Of a stretch of DNA of 64,000 bases, positions 1 to 11,599 are shown piece by piece. How positions within the stretch are numbered: the stretch's first letter is position 1; each line of letters starts with the position of its first letter. Made by a program: the position numbers and the translations under genes. The notes under the pieces were generated by a model that was not told where the DNA came from, did no database searches, and was given only the letters and a program-made list of their open reading frames with translations. The stretch comes from Spongospora subterranea f. sp. subterranea. Taxonomy: Eukaryota > Endomyxa: Phytomyxea > Phytomyxea > Plasmodiophorida. The stretch covers positions 1-64,000 of the forward strand of contig JAUGWO010000162.1 in NCBI GenBank assembly GCA_049724395.1. The letters run 5' to 3'.

Positions 1-283
1 GCTATATATTAACGACCGTGAAACGCGTGACAGGACAGCAAGAGAATCGACCAAGAGATATGCGACCACATCCTGAATTGTCGTGTAGCAAAACTCAAGT
101 CATTGACAATATACAAAAGGTTCTTTGATGCAATTGTTTCGTAAACATTAATGAGATGCTTAGAAATACTTCTAAAACCCCAAGTTTTCCGAATGACACT
201 AACTTTTCATGAAACGATAGGTTCCATAGTCAACTCTTTTGCAACTTTGAGGATAATCTGTTCTTATTACGTACTTCAGACGG

Positions 284-2940
284 CTACGGGAACGTTAATG
301 ACGGAGAATAGCGTAAAACAGTACGTAGCGATTCACGATCAAAAAAGACGTCGTTTCCACGGCATAGATGACCAAAATAATGTTCTAAACTATCGTTCAA
401 CGGCCCCAATGCGTCCTCAGGTAGACCAATACTGTCTTCACTTGAAAAGGCAGTGATTGGACCAAAGACGTCATCACCATCCAGAACATCAAATCCTTGA
501 TCTATAGAACAAAATAATCAATAAACAGGGGACGAGATGCTCATATATAATTACCATCGAAAGAAACCACAGGCCATAATTCGGTATCAAAAGGATTGGA
601 AGCTGAACTGTTGATGATATCAAAAATTTCCTGCGGACCTATCAACATCGGTGTCGTCACCGAATATTATTGCAGCTGGCCTAAGACCGAATATTTAATG
701 GTTTCAAACTGTTGAAACAAAACAAGTTGTTTACGGAGAGAATTCATCTGCTGAAGGAACTCCACGACCACGCTGTCCGGCCTGCTTCTCTGCTACAGGC
801 TTAAATCCACCAAGTTGGATTGACAGATTTGCGTTTTCATTGGCCAATTCATTGTCCACGAACGCTGACCATGCATTTCGGTCTGTGCGAAAAATCAAAA
901 CCAAACAGTTGGGGTTGAAGGCGAAACGAAACCTGGATGAACCCATTCATTGACTTCATGTTGATTTTCGGCCAGCTCAACGATGAGGTTACAAATTCGA
1001 ATGATATAAACCCATCTGCCCAAATTGAAAAAAGCGTCGCTTTCTGCATTCGAGTTGGTGCTGCTGATATAAATCTAAAGCCTTTGCTGCGAATTTCCCA
1101 TTTAAAAGAAACTGCAATGCAATGTTATTGCTAGCAGTTATGAGGACCATCAAATAACAAACCTCTTTCTGTAGAGCAACATTACCAGGCGGGGCCAAAA
1201 TATTAGCGGCAACATTTTCGGTGATGAAGTGCAAAATCGAGTTCCATTTGAAATCGAAAAAATAAGATAAAATCAGTGGAATAGCATTAACTTCGACAAG
1301 CTTCGCTTGAACACTATGATGTCCTGTACGAAGCAATGCTAGAACTAACTCAGCGGCTTTCAAACGGGGTGTCCCTTAAAAGCTTTCTTTTAAACTCGCA
1401 AGTGGCGCATAGGAAAATCGCTTTACCCAAAGGCTGTAGTGGCACTCCCATTGGAGAAGGCATGGGATCAGGAAGTGGTAAATCTTTGACAAATCCCAAA
1501 ATTTTCTCAAGGCTGTTCAAAATATTCTGAACAGGAAAGGGAACATCATCAAAAAACGAATCCATTCCAGCTTCCACATCTAATCTCCGTTATATGACAG
1601 GTGCAGATATTCCAACAATTCCTGTACCTTGACTTATGAAAGCATATCTTTGAACTACAACTGATAGTACGCCAAGCCCGTTTTCATATGAGGATGCCGA
1701 TCCGGATATTACATTGGCGATCAACGTGGAAAAAAACCTGGGGGCTGGTAGAATGGTTGACTGTAAATCGATTGATAACCATATTGGAAAGCGCAGGACA
1801 AGCAATAACCTAGCAAAGAAGAAGCTGTCGGGAGAGAACACTTGAGAATCATATCTAATCAGTCCATGACCAGCATTGATGTGAACGAGTTCGGGAAGAT
1901 CTGAATGCAATGCCTTGACTAGGCTTGGGACGAACTTGAGGTCAAAAAGCCACTAAAACGAATAAATCAGCATAATCAACAAGGTCGTAATTGCATAAAG
2001 CACACAAACCCTGCGATTATTCGAATTTTCAAGGCCCATCGTCCCAACCAAGCATTATCTGAACCGATCAGCATAACGGTTAATTCAAGTCCATTTTGCA
2101 CTCACAATAACTAGAGGATTGCGGTATTGGCGATATGGCGGATGAGCGCTGGAATAATCTCAAGCGTAAAAAAGCTTAGTGATAGAGTATTAATGAAGCG
2201 GTGTGGTACATTGGGATGCGCAACAATGTACTCTGCCATTTCATCATATTTTGTTCGAATTAAAACAGCCAGAACTTTACGAAACTCTCCTGCCCTGCGA
2301 GCGTCTATCTGCAGCAGACGTTGATAAATTTCTTTGCAAACACGGGTGTCAATAGCTTTTACAATAGGGGGCAACATCGATGAACCCTCAGATTCTTCAC
2401 ACACGACACTAAATAAAAGCTCCATTGCAGCATCTGACTCCATTATTGCATCGATGATATGTCTAACATCGCACGCGATGGTTTCCGACGCAACATGAGC
2501 AAATCTAAGTTAGGGATGATAAATTTCAGACTTTTCGCATCGGAGCTGCTAACGACGATACCGTGAATCCGAGGACAGCGGATCGGTTGACCCACTAACG
2601 ATCAACATGATTAGCTCTACGATAATATCAGGCCTGCAGATGCTATATGGAAGAGCAAAAAGCCCATCGTTAACAATTAAATTGAATTCAATGAGTGAAC
2701 ACGCAGAAAACAATATATCACCCCACCAAAACGGCATGGAAGTGAGTATTATCGCATGAAGGCTTACAAATCGATCAGGGCGCGATCCTTGGCCTTTACT
2801 TCTTGTAATATATCATTATCTAGAAGCAATAACTTGAGACTACACGTCTCCTGATCTTCCAGCATCTGTTTTATCATTGACGGCGACGCGGTTGCCACTT
2901 CGGACAGGCCAGACGTCCAAAACGACCCCTGAAGGTCCAT
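284..2940 (-). CDS. SAPS-domain protein, regulatory subunit of PP6/Sit4 phosphatase
   Basis: SAPS proteins bind the catalytic subunit of PP6 (yeast Sit4) and direct its substrates. The start chosen at 2940 gives the family N-terminus: a phenylalanine-tryptophan start, then LLDNDILQEVKAKDRALIDL, equivalent to the usual 'DEDDLLQECKAQN.LID' block. Further exons give the helical-repeat hallmarks: FRKVLAVLIRTKYDEM (about 2250-2290), SSYENGLGVL (about 1660), a conserved PLG motif (about 1430), ELVLALLRTGHHSV followed by FFDFKWNSILHF (about 1240-1350), NLIVELAENQHEVNEWVHPG, then WSAFVDNEL and LGGF (about 800-870). An acidic tail exon, open to a stop at 284, contains FGPITAFSSEDS. At least seven short introns are needed. 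One join near 1030 needs a frame change that I could not resolve as an intron. Family assignment is firm; exon ends and the C-terminal tail are inferred. Confidence 0.82.
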
Positions 2941-3207
2941 GTTTAGAAAACAATGTGGCTTTGGATTTGGTGTGGTGACCGAGTCTACGGTCCTCACGTG
3001 TACAGTAAGTACACTACAACAGCACACTAACACTTGTGTACACACTTGTAAGTGACCGATGTCTTGCTATCGCCGACCGACAGTTTCTTCCATCCATTCT
3101 GGCGCTACCGTAGTCATTGTGGGAACTAGCCTGGGGGCTCTTCATTCCAGAATGGACATGCGTTGCTGCGAATATCTCTGGGATAAATTGGCCCTTTAGC
3201 GGCATTC

Positions 3208-3680
3208 GGAATGTTTGTTCAAAGTCAATTGTTCACGGTTCATGGCTGCGATTCGCTCCATGAGCGTGATTTGGGGTTTCTCATTATCTATTACTCTGAA
3301 TGGAATCCTCAGCGTTGCAGTATGTTGTTGTTTCCTTGTTGGAGTTGAAGTTTCAATAATTGTTGGCAGATGGTTGTTTTCATAGACTAAACCACTGAAA
3401 AATATTGTTTTGCTGGCTGTCATCATCATGCCCTCATGGAGTTTCATAACGCTTTCAGCAAAACCTATGTTCATGTGCATTAAAGTCCATTGACTACGCT
3501 CCATCCGTCGCTTTGTTCGGCGCGTCGACCAGAGAAAATAGTTCCAAGAGCCTCCAGATCGGCCCACCACTCGCCCTTCGATGAGCTCCAATCCCGGCAT
3601 AACCATCATCATACCGTTCTTGGTTCAGTTGAACGACATCTGTCAAATCACCATGACACCTATCAAAACAGGATAACATT
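3208..3680 (-). CDS. Uncharacterised basic protein, faint Yae1/LTO1 resemblance
   Basis: Two overlapping minus-strand frames read together as one protein. The first holds VVQLNQERYDDGYAG; the second continues with GLELIEGRVVGRSGG and a basic stretch (WSTRRTKRRMERS). The Gly-rich spacing after an RYDDGY motif loosely recalls the deca-GX3 region of Yae1/LTO1, which acts in Fe-S loading of ABCE1. The join requires a one-base frame change with no obvious intron, so this is either a pseudogene, a sequence error or a false resemblance. It sits upstream of the SAPS gene on the same strand. Confidence 0.22.
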
Positions 3681-3699
3681 TACATTCGTCATATCCATG

Positions 3700-4590
3700 G
3701 ATGACTGTGTGCCAGTGCGGGTTAAAAAAAGTTCAGCGTTCAAGAAGGTTCAGGATTCAAAAAGGTTCAGGGTTCAAAAAATTTCAAGATCAATCCGCCC
3801 AGATTTTTCCCCTTGGAATTACCACATGATATGAGCATATCTGTTCCAGTATGGTTCATTCAGTGTTGAGTGATTTACAATGCAATTAACATATAAACTA
3901 ATAACAGTAATTATTTCAAGGTCCTCAGTGAGTTTGCCTGCCCATCGCTACTGTACTTATCTCTGGTCGTCTACATCTAGATTCTCTGTTCATTGAGAGA
4001 TGAATCTTAGCATGGCGATGCCATCCGATGCCATCATTGCACTACAACCGCATCGTCGCCATCTACTTCAGTACTCAATATAGAGGTGCACAAAATCGAT
4101 CCTTCGGACGCATCAACGTAGTCTGGAGATTCGCCCAAAAACATACAACCAAGGCTTATGCAAGTCGGAATGCCGAATATCAAGCATGGTGCACCGACAA
4201 AGGTTTTACCGATGGCAGCACGGTGACCGGATTCATATTGTAATTGCAATTTCCGTATGCACTATCTGTGTATGATCGCTTTGCCTGCGTTGGTCGCCCT
4301 CTTCAACCAGAAGACGAGTCGGTTGTGCTATATTCGGGGTGGAACCTATTGTCATCCTACCACTGCCACAATATCTAATGGTAGCCGACTCCAACCACTC
4401 ATCAGACTCAACAACAAAATCAATCGACATCAATCGATCGTGAGTTGCCTACCTAGATAGTCAATAGCGGATGGCGGTGGTGATTGGCCCAGAATCCAAC
4501 GGAATTATACGGAAAAAACTACCTCCAAGACCATCAGGTTCATTTTACGTCATCTACCTTGTATGTTGAGTCATTGGAGGGTCAACCCTT
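3700..4590. other. Intergenic stretch with no supported gene
   Basis: Only short overlapping open frames on both strands are present. About 3725-3785 holds a degenerate direct repeat (three copies of a 'ttcaagaaggttcagg'-like unit). I see no conserved protein motif, RNA gene or mobile-element signature here. Confidence 0.4.
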
Positions 4591-4592
4591 AT

Positions 4593-7118
4593 CTAACCTT
4601 GGGATGACCGAGAATTATATTGGCAGATATCAGATTCCTCTGTGCCTGTTCCAGGACAGCAATCGCGACTGAACTTGGTGTAGGATACTGATTCTCCCCA
4701 TCTCCGAACAAATTTCTCAACACTTCCAGCGCAATGACGATGTAAACAATGGTTGACAGGACGAAGGCATCGTCTGATCAAATTGGTTAAAGCCGGATGA
4801 GGCGATCTCATTGTTGGTGTCTTCGCAATCACGAACTGATCATACTTTTTGAGCATTCCGGAAACCGCTGGAAGGAGGTCTCGGGTTGATTTACGGCGAA
4901 GACTACGTCTTGACGGAATATCAAATGGCCGCTCGTCCCGCCCGCGATCATGGAACTTTAAGCCCTGACATTTCCTCCTGCCGAATTGCCCATGTGAGAA
5001 TCGAGGTCCCCATTTTCGAATCCACTCATTTATATTTTGGCCACAGTGATGAACAAAGCACCCCCAGATGGGTTTCGCAGACCGGCTATAATATGATCGG
5101 AGAAGCTTTCGAGCCACGGCGCCACTTAATCGGTATATCTCGTTGAATTCACAGCACAGTTTGAGTTTTTCTTCTGCAGTTTTTGACGTTGAAACAGCAT
5201 GATTAAGAGCTTTGAGATTCAATAAACTGGAATCTGTGTCTCTGAAATCACAAATGTTCATCAGTGTTTCTAAAAAAAGCGAATGTATACCTGTTGTCAG
5301 GGTTTCTGACGATTTTCGTCATCTGGAAACCGCAGGTGGGATGATTTGATCCACGACCAGGGCAGCAGTTCACTCCAAAATCACGGTGCTTGAAATGCGT
5401 TCCCCAACGTTTCTGGAACAGGTCCATGTCTTTGCCACAACATATCACAAGACATTGAAGGACGGGGATACAGGTGTTCTTGAGATATTTAATCAACTTA
5501 TGACTAAACCTGCTGCGCGATTTTCTGAAAGAGACCAGTTTCAAAACAAAATTCGAAATTTGGATCAGTTTTTGCAGGGTGTTGGTTGCCTTGGTAAGTA
5601 GCCCAGGATCAGGAATATCGATGTTGTTTTGCCCGACCTCAACGTTATCCCGCCCCGACTTTCCGCGCAACAGTTGTTCCATCATGTGTTCCGTCATGGC
5701 GACACTGTTGTGAAACTCGACCTGTTTTGGATTCGCCGACTTTCCCTAAGCAGACGATACCGTTTGTGATCAGCAAATCCCAGACAGAGCGCGGAACCTG
5801 AGTTCTGACCAAAAACACACAGAGGCTATCATAGTCTTTGACCTCATCCAAATCCCAGTTCAGGCGTTGACAGAGCATTCTCAATCCCAACAAGGACTTG
5901 GCAGTACGAAACTGGACCATTTTGTGAGTTTGTTGCGGGAATTCATTCTATTACGCCATCAGCAGATATTGGTAATCACGATTCTCGGCAATCACTTACT
6001 GGCACAAAATTTTTACGAACCTCAACAGGCTGGTTTTTCGAATTAATCGTATTTTCGATGCGGCAATCGAAAGTTTTGCCCTCTACGCTTTCTATTGACT
6101 GTTCATCAATATTGATACGGGATGCATCACGGTTTGAACTCGTGCTCGGGGTCCAATCCTCACACGAACTTAGCAAACCCAAATACAATTTGAACATGGA
6201 CTGAACGGCTAAGTTTCTGGAAGAACTGTCACCAAATTGGTAAGCGTTTGTGTTATCGGGCACGAGATTATCGAGAAAGTCTTGTGACGGCAAAATTTCC
6301 GAATCAATAGGAATTCGATTTAGATCGATAAGGCAATCGAGGTTCTCGCGCTCTTTGTTCAACGGTTGAGAACCGATACTGATATGGGGGCTCGAGTGCC
6401 ATTCCTAATAAAACACTTAACAAGCCGAATCCCTATATGAAGATGAATTGAACGACTACATTCATCGAAGAACTGTCACCAAATTGGTGGGCGTTTGTGT
6501 TATCGGGCACGAGATTCTCGAGAAAGTCTTTTGACGGAAACATTTCCGAATCAATAGGAATTCGATTTAGATCGATAAGGCAATCGAGGGTTTCCCCCTT
6601 TTGGCGCAACTGTTTAAAATCGATTCTGATATGGGACGCGTCAATTTTCGAACCCGGGCTCGAGTGCCATTCCTAAAAAAAACACTCAACAAGCCGAATC
6701 TCCATTTGAGATGAACTGAACGACTACATTTATTGAAGAACTTTCACCAAGCTGGTCGACACGATTGATATTGCCAAAATCAAACGCCGACGAGGAGGTG
6801 CCTGGCAGCAAATTTGACTCCAATGTCGCATATTCGAATACTCAATAGTGTAAACCTTGGGTCTTGTCATGGAGCATTGCCAATTCCTGCGACGGCGAAA
6901 TGGTGTCCTGCAAGAACCAATGCTCTCAGAATTTTTGCCAATTTTTTTAAGCGACATTCCGCCATCCATACCGAGAAAGTCGAGGAGGCGATTGTTGGGG
7001 CGGCATTGGCCTGACCTGAGCCAAGCTGTTCGTCCCAACCATGACCAGGTTCGGTTGCCACAGATCGAGTCGGTCTGGCCGCCACAAGCAGCAATCCCAA
7101 CAAGCTGAGGACACGCAT
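4593..7118 (-). CDS. Secreted modular protein with duplicated exons and three Cys/RWG modules
   Basis: I do not recognise a family. Eight exons join without a frame break: 7118-6972, 6907-6856, 6801-6728, 6672-6460, 6404-6000, 5911-5756, 5721-5291 and 5241-4593 (2127 nt, 708 residues). All introns are GT..AG, with phases 0,1,0,0,0,0,2. The start at 7118 gives a signal peptide (MRVLSLLGLLLVAARPTRS) just before the predicted mature chain; an in-frame Met 42 nt upstream would bury it. Exons 4 and 5 are tandem duplicates sharing DLNRIPIDSE and NLVPDNTNA. The C-terminal half has three copies of a module with paired Cys, an aromatic-containing RWG or KWG, then a Phe and a Cys-(Cys)-Pro/Gln-Gly end. 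Cys-rich secreted architecture suggests an extracellular or host-facing role, but that is inference. The weakest junction is the 34-nt intron at 5722-5755. Confidence 0.78.
5722..5999 (-). other. Two introns and a short exon within the secreted modular gene
   Basis: An 88-nt intron (5912-5999, donor GTAAGTG, acceptor GTCCAG) and a 34-nt intron (5722-5755, donor GTCTGC, acceptor AACAG) flank exon 6 (156 nt). The second donor is weak but is the only join found that keeps the frame. Confidence 0.5.
6000..6728 (-). repeat. Tandemly duplicated exon-intron unit (about 268 bp)
   Basis: Units beginning EWHSSP and ending FGDSSS-x-N are repeated in exons 4 and 5. The introns between exons 3/4 and 4/5 are both exactly 55 nt, with near-identical GTAGTCGTTCA starts and TTTTATTAG/TTTTTTTAG ends. 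The end of exon 3 (LGESSSIN) and the middle of exon 5 (DWTPS...SRINID) are weaker copies, implying three to four rounds of whole-unit duplication. Confidence 0.8.
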
Positions 7119-7499
7119 TGGAGGAATGGGATGGCGCAACAGGGTAGCGCGGTTCGACAACGGGCAAGGATGAGTTCAGAGTGAAGGATGAGACGAAAGG
7201 TTCTATGTGTCATACACCAGCAGAGTTCAGGATACCCCGATCATCCTCTCCCAATCCTATTCAACTTTGCCACAACATGCTGCATCACGGTTTTGGCTGC
7301 TTATCGAAGCCAATGTCGTAGAAGAGAGGGACATCCGACCTGCCATGTTTGGTTCAATCTGTTTTGAGAGCAAATAATGGCGGGTAGTTATCTCCAAACA
7401 TCTTATTTCGTTTGAGAACGCCCCTTAATCTTCCTATCCCGGCAACGGAAAGATTCCATGTGAGTCTAGACGATAACACTTCCTTGCTACGATTTCGCT

Positions 7500-8157
7500 A
7501 GTCAATCCAATTGACGCTGCTGTGAGGTGGATTCCGACAACCGGAATACATTGTCACCAAAAGTGGAGACAGAATTGAACGTGTTGACGCATTAGCCCTG
7601 GTGTGTCGCCGTTTGGCTGACCCTTTACGACTGGCTTCCAATGGCAGAACTTGGCAGGTCTATCGCGTCGATCTCGAGAATAATAGCTCATACCGTATAT
7701 TTAATCTGGGTCCAGCACAATGATATCATATATTTTCAATGACCGTGTTGATAGAAAAGCGTCTGTCGCAATACACATCCGCCTTCTATGCCGCCCTGAG
7801 CAACACTAAAGTGTGATCTGGACGTTCATTGATGGAACTCGTCAATACATCTGCAGGACCGGTCCTAGATGTTGTGGTCAAATTCTACACGGGAATCTGC
7901 AACGTTCATTCTACAATGGGCATCCTGGCAAACATTGTTTGAACTACCAAAGAATAACAACTCCTGATGGCCTGTTTGGCAGTAATTTTGACTCAATTGA
8001 AGGCAGGCGTCACGATATCACCATTCTGTCCAAGAGTGGAATAGTGGACAAGCCTAGGGTCCTTGCATTCGGTGAGTACGAACATTTTCCGGAAGACATT
8101 ATTATATCAAACAAGACACCGCTTCATGGCGCCATCCTGCCAGTTGACTATTGATGG
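7500..8157 (+). pseudogene. DDE_Tnp_4-type (PIF/Harbinger-like) transposase remnant
   Basis: The reading 'ALVCRRLADPLRLAS' at about 7590-7640 matches the helical region before the nuclease in DDE_Tnp_4 proteins. From 7813 the frame reads FIDGTRQYICRTGP, QRSFYNGHPGKHCLNYQ, TPDGL and EGRRHDITILSKSG, the typical block from the first catalytic Asp to the second conserved region. Several frame changes and stops (for example near 7720 and 7818) separate these pieces, and no third catalytic block follows. This is a decayed copy, not an active gene. Confidence 0.72.
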
Positions 8158-8159
8158 CG

Positions 8160-9030
8160 GGTGGCACAAATACCACATGGAAAAATCGTAATCGTCAAAC
8201 ATGGCGTCGCTCGTTTACCAATGAGCAACACCCCGATAAGGATATGATGGAAACGATCACAATTCGGGGCAAAGCTGATCTATGAACTTCATCAACCATT
8301 GCAGATATTGAAAACATCCCGTTGTGCTTTCCAAATGTAGCTCAGTGAAAGAGATGATGAATATAGGAGGGAGCTGTTCGGCACCGAACGTTGTAATATC
8401 GATCACGAACATCAATTGGTAGATGGTGTACAAATCAGGGGATTTCAGCCGGTCAGGTGTGCTGTGTTTCCCGTATGTTTGATGTTCGACGGATTGCTAA
8501 AACCGCTGCACATGCACTGGTGCTTACTGCTACGGGTTCCTGATAGAAAACGTGGACGAAAAAGGGGCCCATTTGTCCAACATTGGTGTGCGATTTAACT
8601 GATCATGCCCACGAAGCGTGTCGGCCAGGGGGGCACGGGACTTGCAGCCAACCATCGCTTCCGATTTGATGCCAACGCGTCCGGGATTCCCTGAAACCCT
8701 CACTTATCAAGGATGCAAGGGCATCAGCACGTGGACGATGGATACTGGCCCGATGGCGATCGTCGTACTTGACAGAATACGGCGGGTTGTCAGAGGTTGC
8801 AGACATCGATCACCTTCGGAAAAGTTATGGTGCTGTTAGAGGCGAAGGAGTGTGACCCGGTCTCAATTCATCTGGTACTACCGTCCTTGGAAAACCAGAA
8901 ACTGGTGACGAGCATGACCTGTATGGCTCAAGGGAAGGCGTCCCGCGTCATTACTTGAAGACCTCCTTCGAATCGCGACGTGGATCGGGTATCTGCCCGA
9001 CTCCTCATGCAGTATCGTCGGGTTCCCGAC
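8160..9030. other. Transposon-derived or intergenic debris
   Basis: No long open frame with a recognisable motif was found. The stretch follows a broken transposase and has several stop-rich short frames on both strands. I see no second terminal inverted repeat matching the start of the transposase remnant. Confidence 0.35.
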
Positions 9031-9035
9031 AGCCT

Positions 9036-9461
9036 GAAAGCGGTGGCGTCGGGAGACTCTTCACTCAAGTACATCATCCCTCATACTGCAACAAACTATT
9101 CGTCAAGCCCAGATTCTGGCCGCACCGATCGTATTCTGGAGAGATTTTGATGCCTATGACTCTACCAGGGATTTCTTCGATAATCTCAAAGAAAATATAC
9201 CACAACTTCCAAAATCATTTCTTACAGATTCATCCAAATCGCTTGCTTCTTCCCTCTTACTGTCGTTCGTAAAGATTGCCTGTCCTAGGGCAGTACAATT
9301 CGTTTCGAAGCGTGTTCAGGTTCATTCATTCAAATTCTGTTGTTTTATTTTACCGGGTACTGTTATTGATTTATCTGATACTCATTGCGTGTCGTTGGCA
9401 GCGGAGAGGACAATCTCAACATTCAACGTAGTTCATGGAGACATGTTCAGCAAGAAGTAGG
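9036..9461 (+). CDS. Unrecognised open frame, possible exon or gene fragment
   Basis: A frame without an early Met runs about 140 codons and includes QAQILAAPIVFWRDFDAYDS and later CCFILPGTVIDLSDTHC. It ends at a TAG about 50 bp before the 22-bp minisatellite. Composition looks protein-like (mixed hydrophobic and charged, few repeats) but I cannot place it in a family. It may be the 3' exon of a gene whose 5' part lies in the debris upstream, or a chance open frame. Confidence 0.25.
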
Positions 9462-9509
9462 TTCATTGAACATACTATGAAAGTTCAAGGACTTCTGGTC
9501 TAAATTTGG

Positions 9510-9773
9510 AGTGTTTCCTTGTCGGTTGTAGAGTGTTTCCTTGTCGGTTGTAGAGTGTTTCCTTGTCGGTTGTAGAGTGTTTCCTTGTCGGTTGTAGAGT
9601 GTTTCCTTGTCGGTTGTAGAGTGTTTCCTTGTCGGTTGTAGAGTGTTTCCTTGTCGGTTGTAGAGTGTTTCCTTGTCGGTTGTAGAGTGTTTCCTTGTCG
9701 GTTGTAGAGTGTTTCCTTGTCGGTTGTAGAGTGTTTCCTTGTCGGTTGTAGAGTGTTTCCTTGTCGGTTATAG
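9510..9773. repeat. 22-bp minisatellite, 12 copies
   Basis: The unit gagtgtttccttgtcggttg plus 'ta' is repeated 12 times head-to-tail over 264 bp. Only the last unit differs visibly (gttata for gttgta). Because 22 is not a multiple of 3, three units cover all phases, so long 'proteins' predicted across it are artefacts of the absence of stops in the unit. Confidence 0.95.
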
Positions 9774-9979
9774 ACCAGTACCGATAATTGGATAGACTGT
9801 TTGACAGGGATTCGTAATTCGATTTGAAGAAATCTAATGGTTGCCCCCGTTGGTGTTTTGATTTTGTTTATGAACCGCAGCACGATTCCTTTTTGGCAGA
9901 AAAAAGTCACAGCCAGCTATAATCTACGAGATCAATTAATCTGGTCCCTCTAATCAACCAGAACTTCCGTCTGAATAAC

Positions 9980-10267
9980 TTGTTCGACAAGGAATCGTTT
10001 CAATTTTGTATTTGTGTTCGAAGTTCAGTAAACGCGTCAAATCTGGTGTACCGTTCTACAGTATGGCATATGCCAATCCTACACGATGATGTCTTGCGCT
10101 GCGCTTCGATCTGCGACTACATTGCACATTGCACTTTGAATCCCCCCAAAGACGCGGTCGAAAAAATTGCAGAAAAAGCAATCGACTTTAGATATCGGTA
10201 CAGTATAGTGTACTGTATAAGTGATGAGTGGCGCAGCCCTCGTATCCGTACACTTAGAGTGTCTTGA
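9980..10267 (+). CDS. Doubtful ORF upstream of PRP18
   Basis: A 95-codon open frame with no recognised motif lies 57 bp upstream of the PRP18 start. It may be 5' leader sequence or a chance frame. It includes a cysteine-containing central stretch but no signal peptide or membrane helix that stands out. Confidence 0.12.
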   Translation: MFDKESFQFCICVRSSVNASNLVYRSTVWHMPILHDDVLRCASICDYIAHCTLNPPKDAVEKIAEKAIDFRYRYSIVYCISDEWRSPRIRTLRVS

Positions 10268-10324
10268 GGGCCAGTGATCCATCCCGCCATTTGACAATTA
10301 TCTCGACCGCAAAGGGACCACAAC

Positions 10325-11594
10325 ATGGACGAGCTCGCGAAAGAAATCGCATTGAAACGCGCAGGACTTCAAGCGCAGGCAGGTAGTCGGCCGGCGAAAT
10401 ATCAGCGCCGTGGCGATCTCCTGCCGAAGCCTGAAATCATTCCGTCGGCCAAACCGTCGTCTAGCATACATGGGGCGTCGGATCCCAACGAATCTGATGC
10501 GAAATCCGCTACCGTTGAGCAGACCGGGCGTGATGGAACGACAATTGCTTCCGTTAACCAGTATACTCCAGCTGAGATCATTAACGCCTTGAGATCGTTG
10601 TCGTCGCCAGTTATGTTCTTCGGTGAGACATTGGCCGATCAAGTAGCTCGCCTGAGAACATTACAGCTACAGGTATCACGGTCCTCAGTTTTCAGGGACT
10701 TTTGTTTATGACGGTGATCCAGGCACATGATCGAGCCCATGGTAGTGCTGCTGGCAAGCATGATAATCTTCAGCGGACGATTGAGAAAGAAATTGAAGAC
10801 GAAATGGCATGGAGTATCTGTAATGTGTTTTTCTTTGCTGATGTTATTTTTTCAGGCAGCTGTCCATGAGGATCACCATCTTGTCAAAGTAGGCACCGAT
10901 AAACAGAAGGTATTCAAGGTTTAGCTAAAATATGAACTCAGTGTGCTGACTAAAAAACTAGGCTCTAGCGGTAGAAAAATACAAGAACTCTAAACCTCGT
11001 GGCGAGTTTGAATGCGTTGAGGATTACATTCTCTACTTTTTCAAGGTAGTTTCTTGCATCTGTAATCTCGTATAAGTGTGTACTGATTTTTTTAAGAGAT
11101 TGCTTTTGCTTTGGGAACACGAACTTAGTGAACGTCCCGATGATGTAAAACGTTCAGCTAGGGGAAAGAAGTCGGCGGCGACACAGAAACAGACACGTCT
11201 CTACATCAAGCCCCTTTTCAAACTGTTGAAGGCGAGAGAGGCACCGTCCGATATCCTCAGGGACGTGACTACTATCGTTGATTTAGGCATGCAGAGGGAA
11301 TATCTTAAAGTAAATCCACCATTATCTGCGTTTCGTTCTGTAGGATCAAATCTGATAACGGATTAGGCCAACGATTGCTACCTGCGGATGTCAATCGGCA
11401 ATGCCCCTTGGCCAATGGGTGTGACAATGGTCGGTATTCACGAACGGAAAGGGCGCGAGAAAATTTTCTCTCAGTCAATTGCCCACGTTTTGAACGACGA
11501 AACCCAACGAAAGTATATTCAAAGTATCAAAAGGCTATTAACATATGCGCAGTCGATTTTCCCAAATCCATCAAATACTAAAAATGTCGGTTAA
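10325..11594 (+). CDS. PRP18: Pre-mRNA splicing factor PRP18
   Basis: PRP18 acts in the second catalytic step of splicing, stabilising exon positioning with Slu7 and U5 snRNP. Exon 1 (10325-10672) starts [14 protein letters not shown] and contains the PRP4-like motif [21 protein letters not shown]. Later exons give [40 protein letters not shown] and a last exon (after an intron at about 11311-11368) with [20 protein letters not shown], ARs replaced by [11 protein letters not shown], then [18 protein letters not shown]. These are the signature helices of the Prp18 domain. At least five introns are needed. Intron 1 would be only 23 nt (10673-10695). The exact join near 10820-10860 has two candidate donors. 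Length and domain order match the family. Confidence 0.93.
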
Positions 11595-11599
11595 TTTTG

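Noticed and set aside
9510-9773. CRISPR-like direct repeats
   Set aside because: The units are contiguous with no unique spacers, and the genome is eukaryotic.
9500-9910. 136-residue repetitive 'protein' on the minus strand
   Set aside because: It is a translation of the 22-bp minisatellite. The apparent 22-residue protein repeat is only the three-phase reading of the DNA unit.
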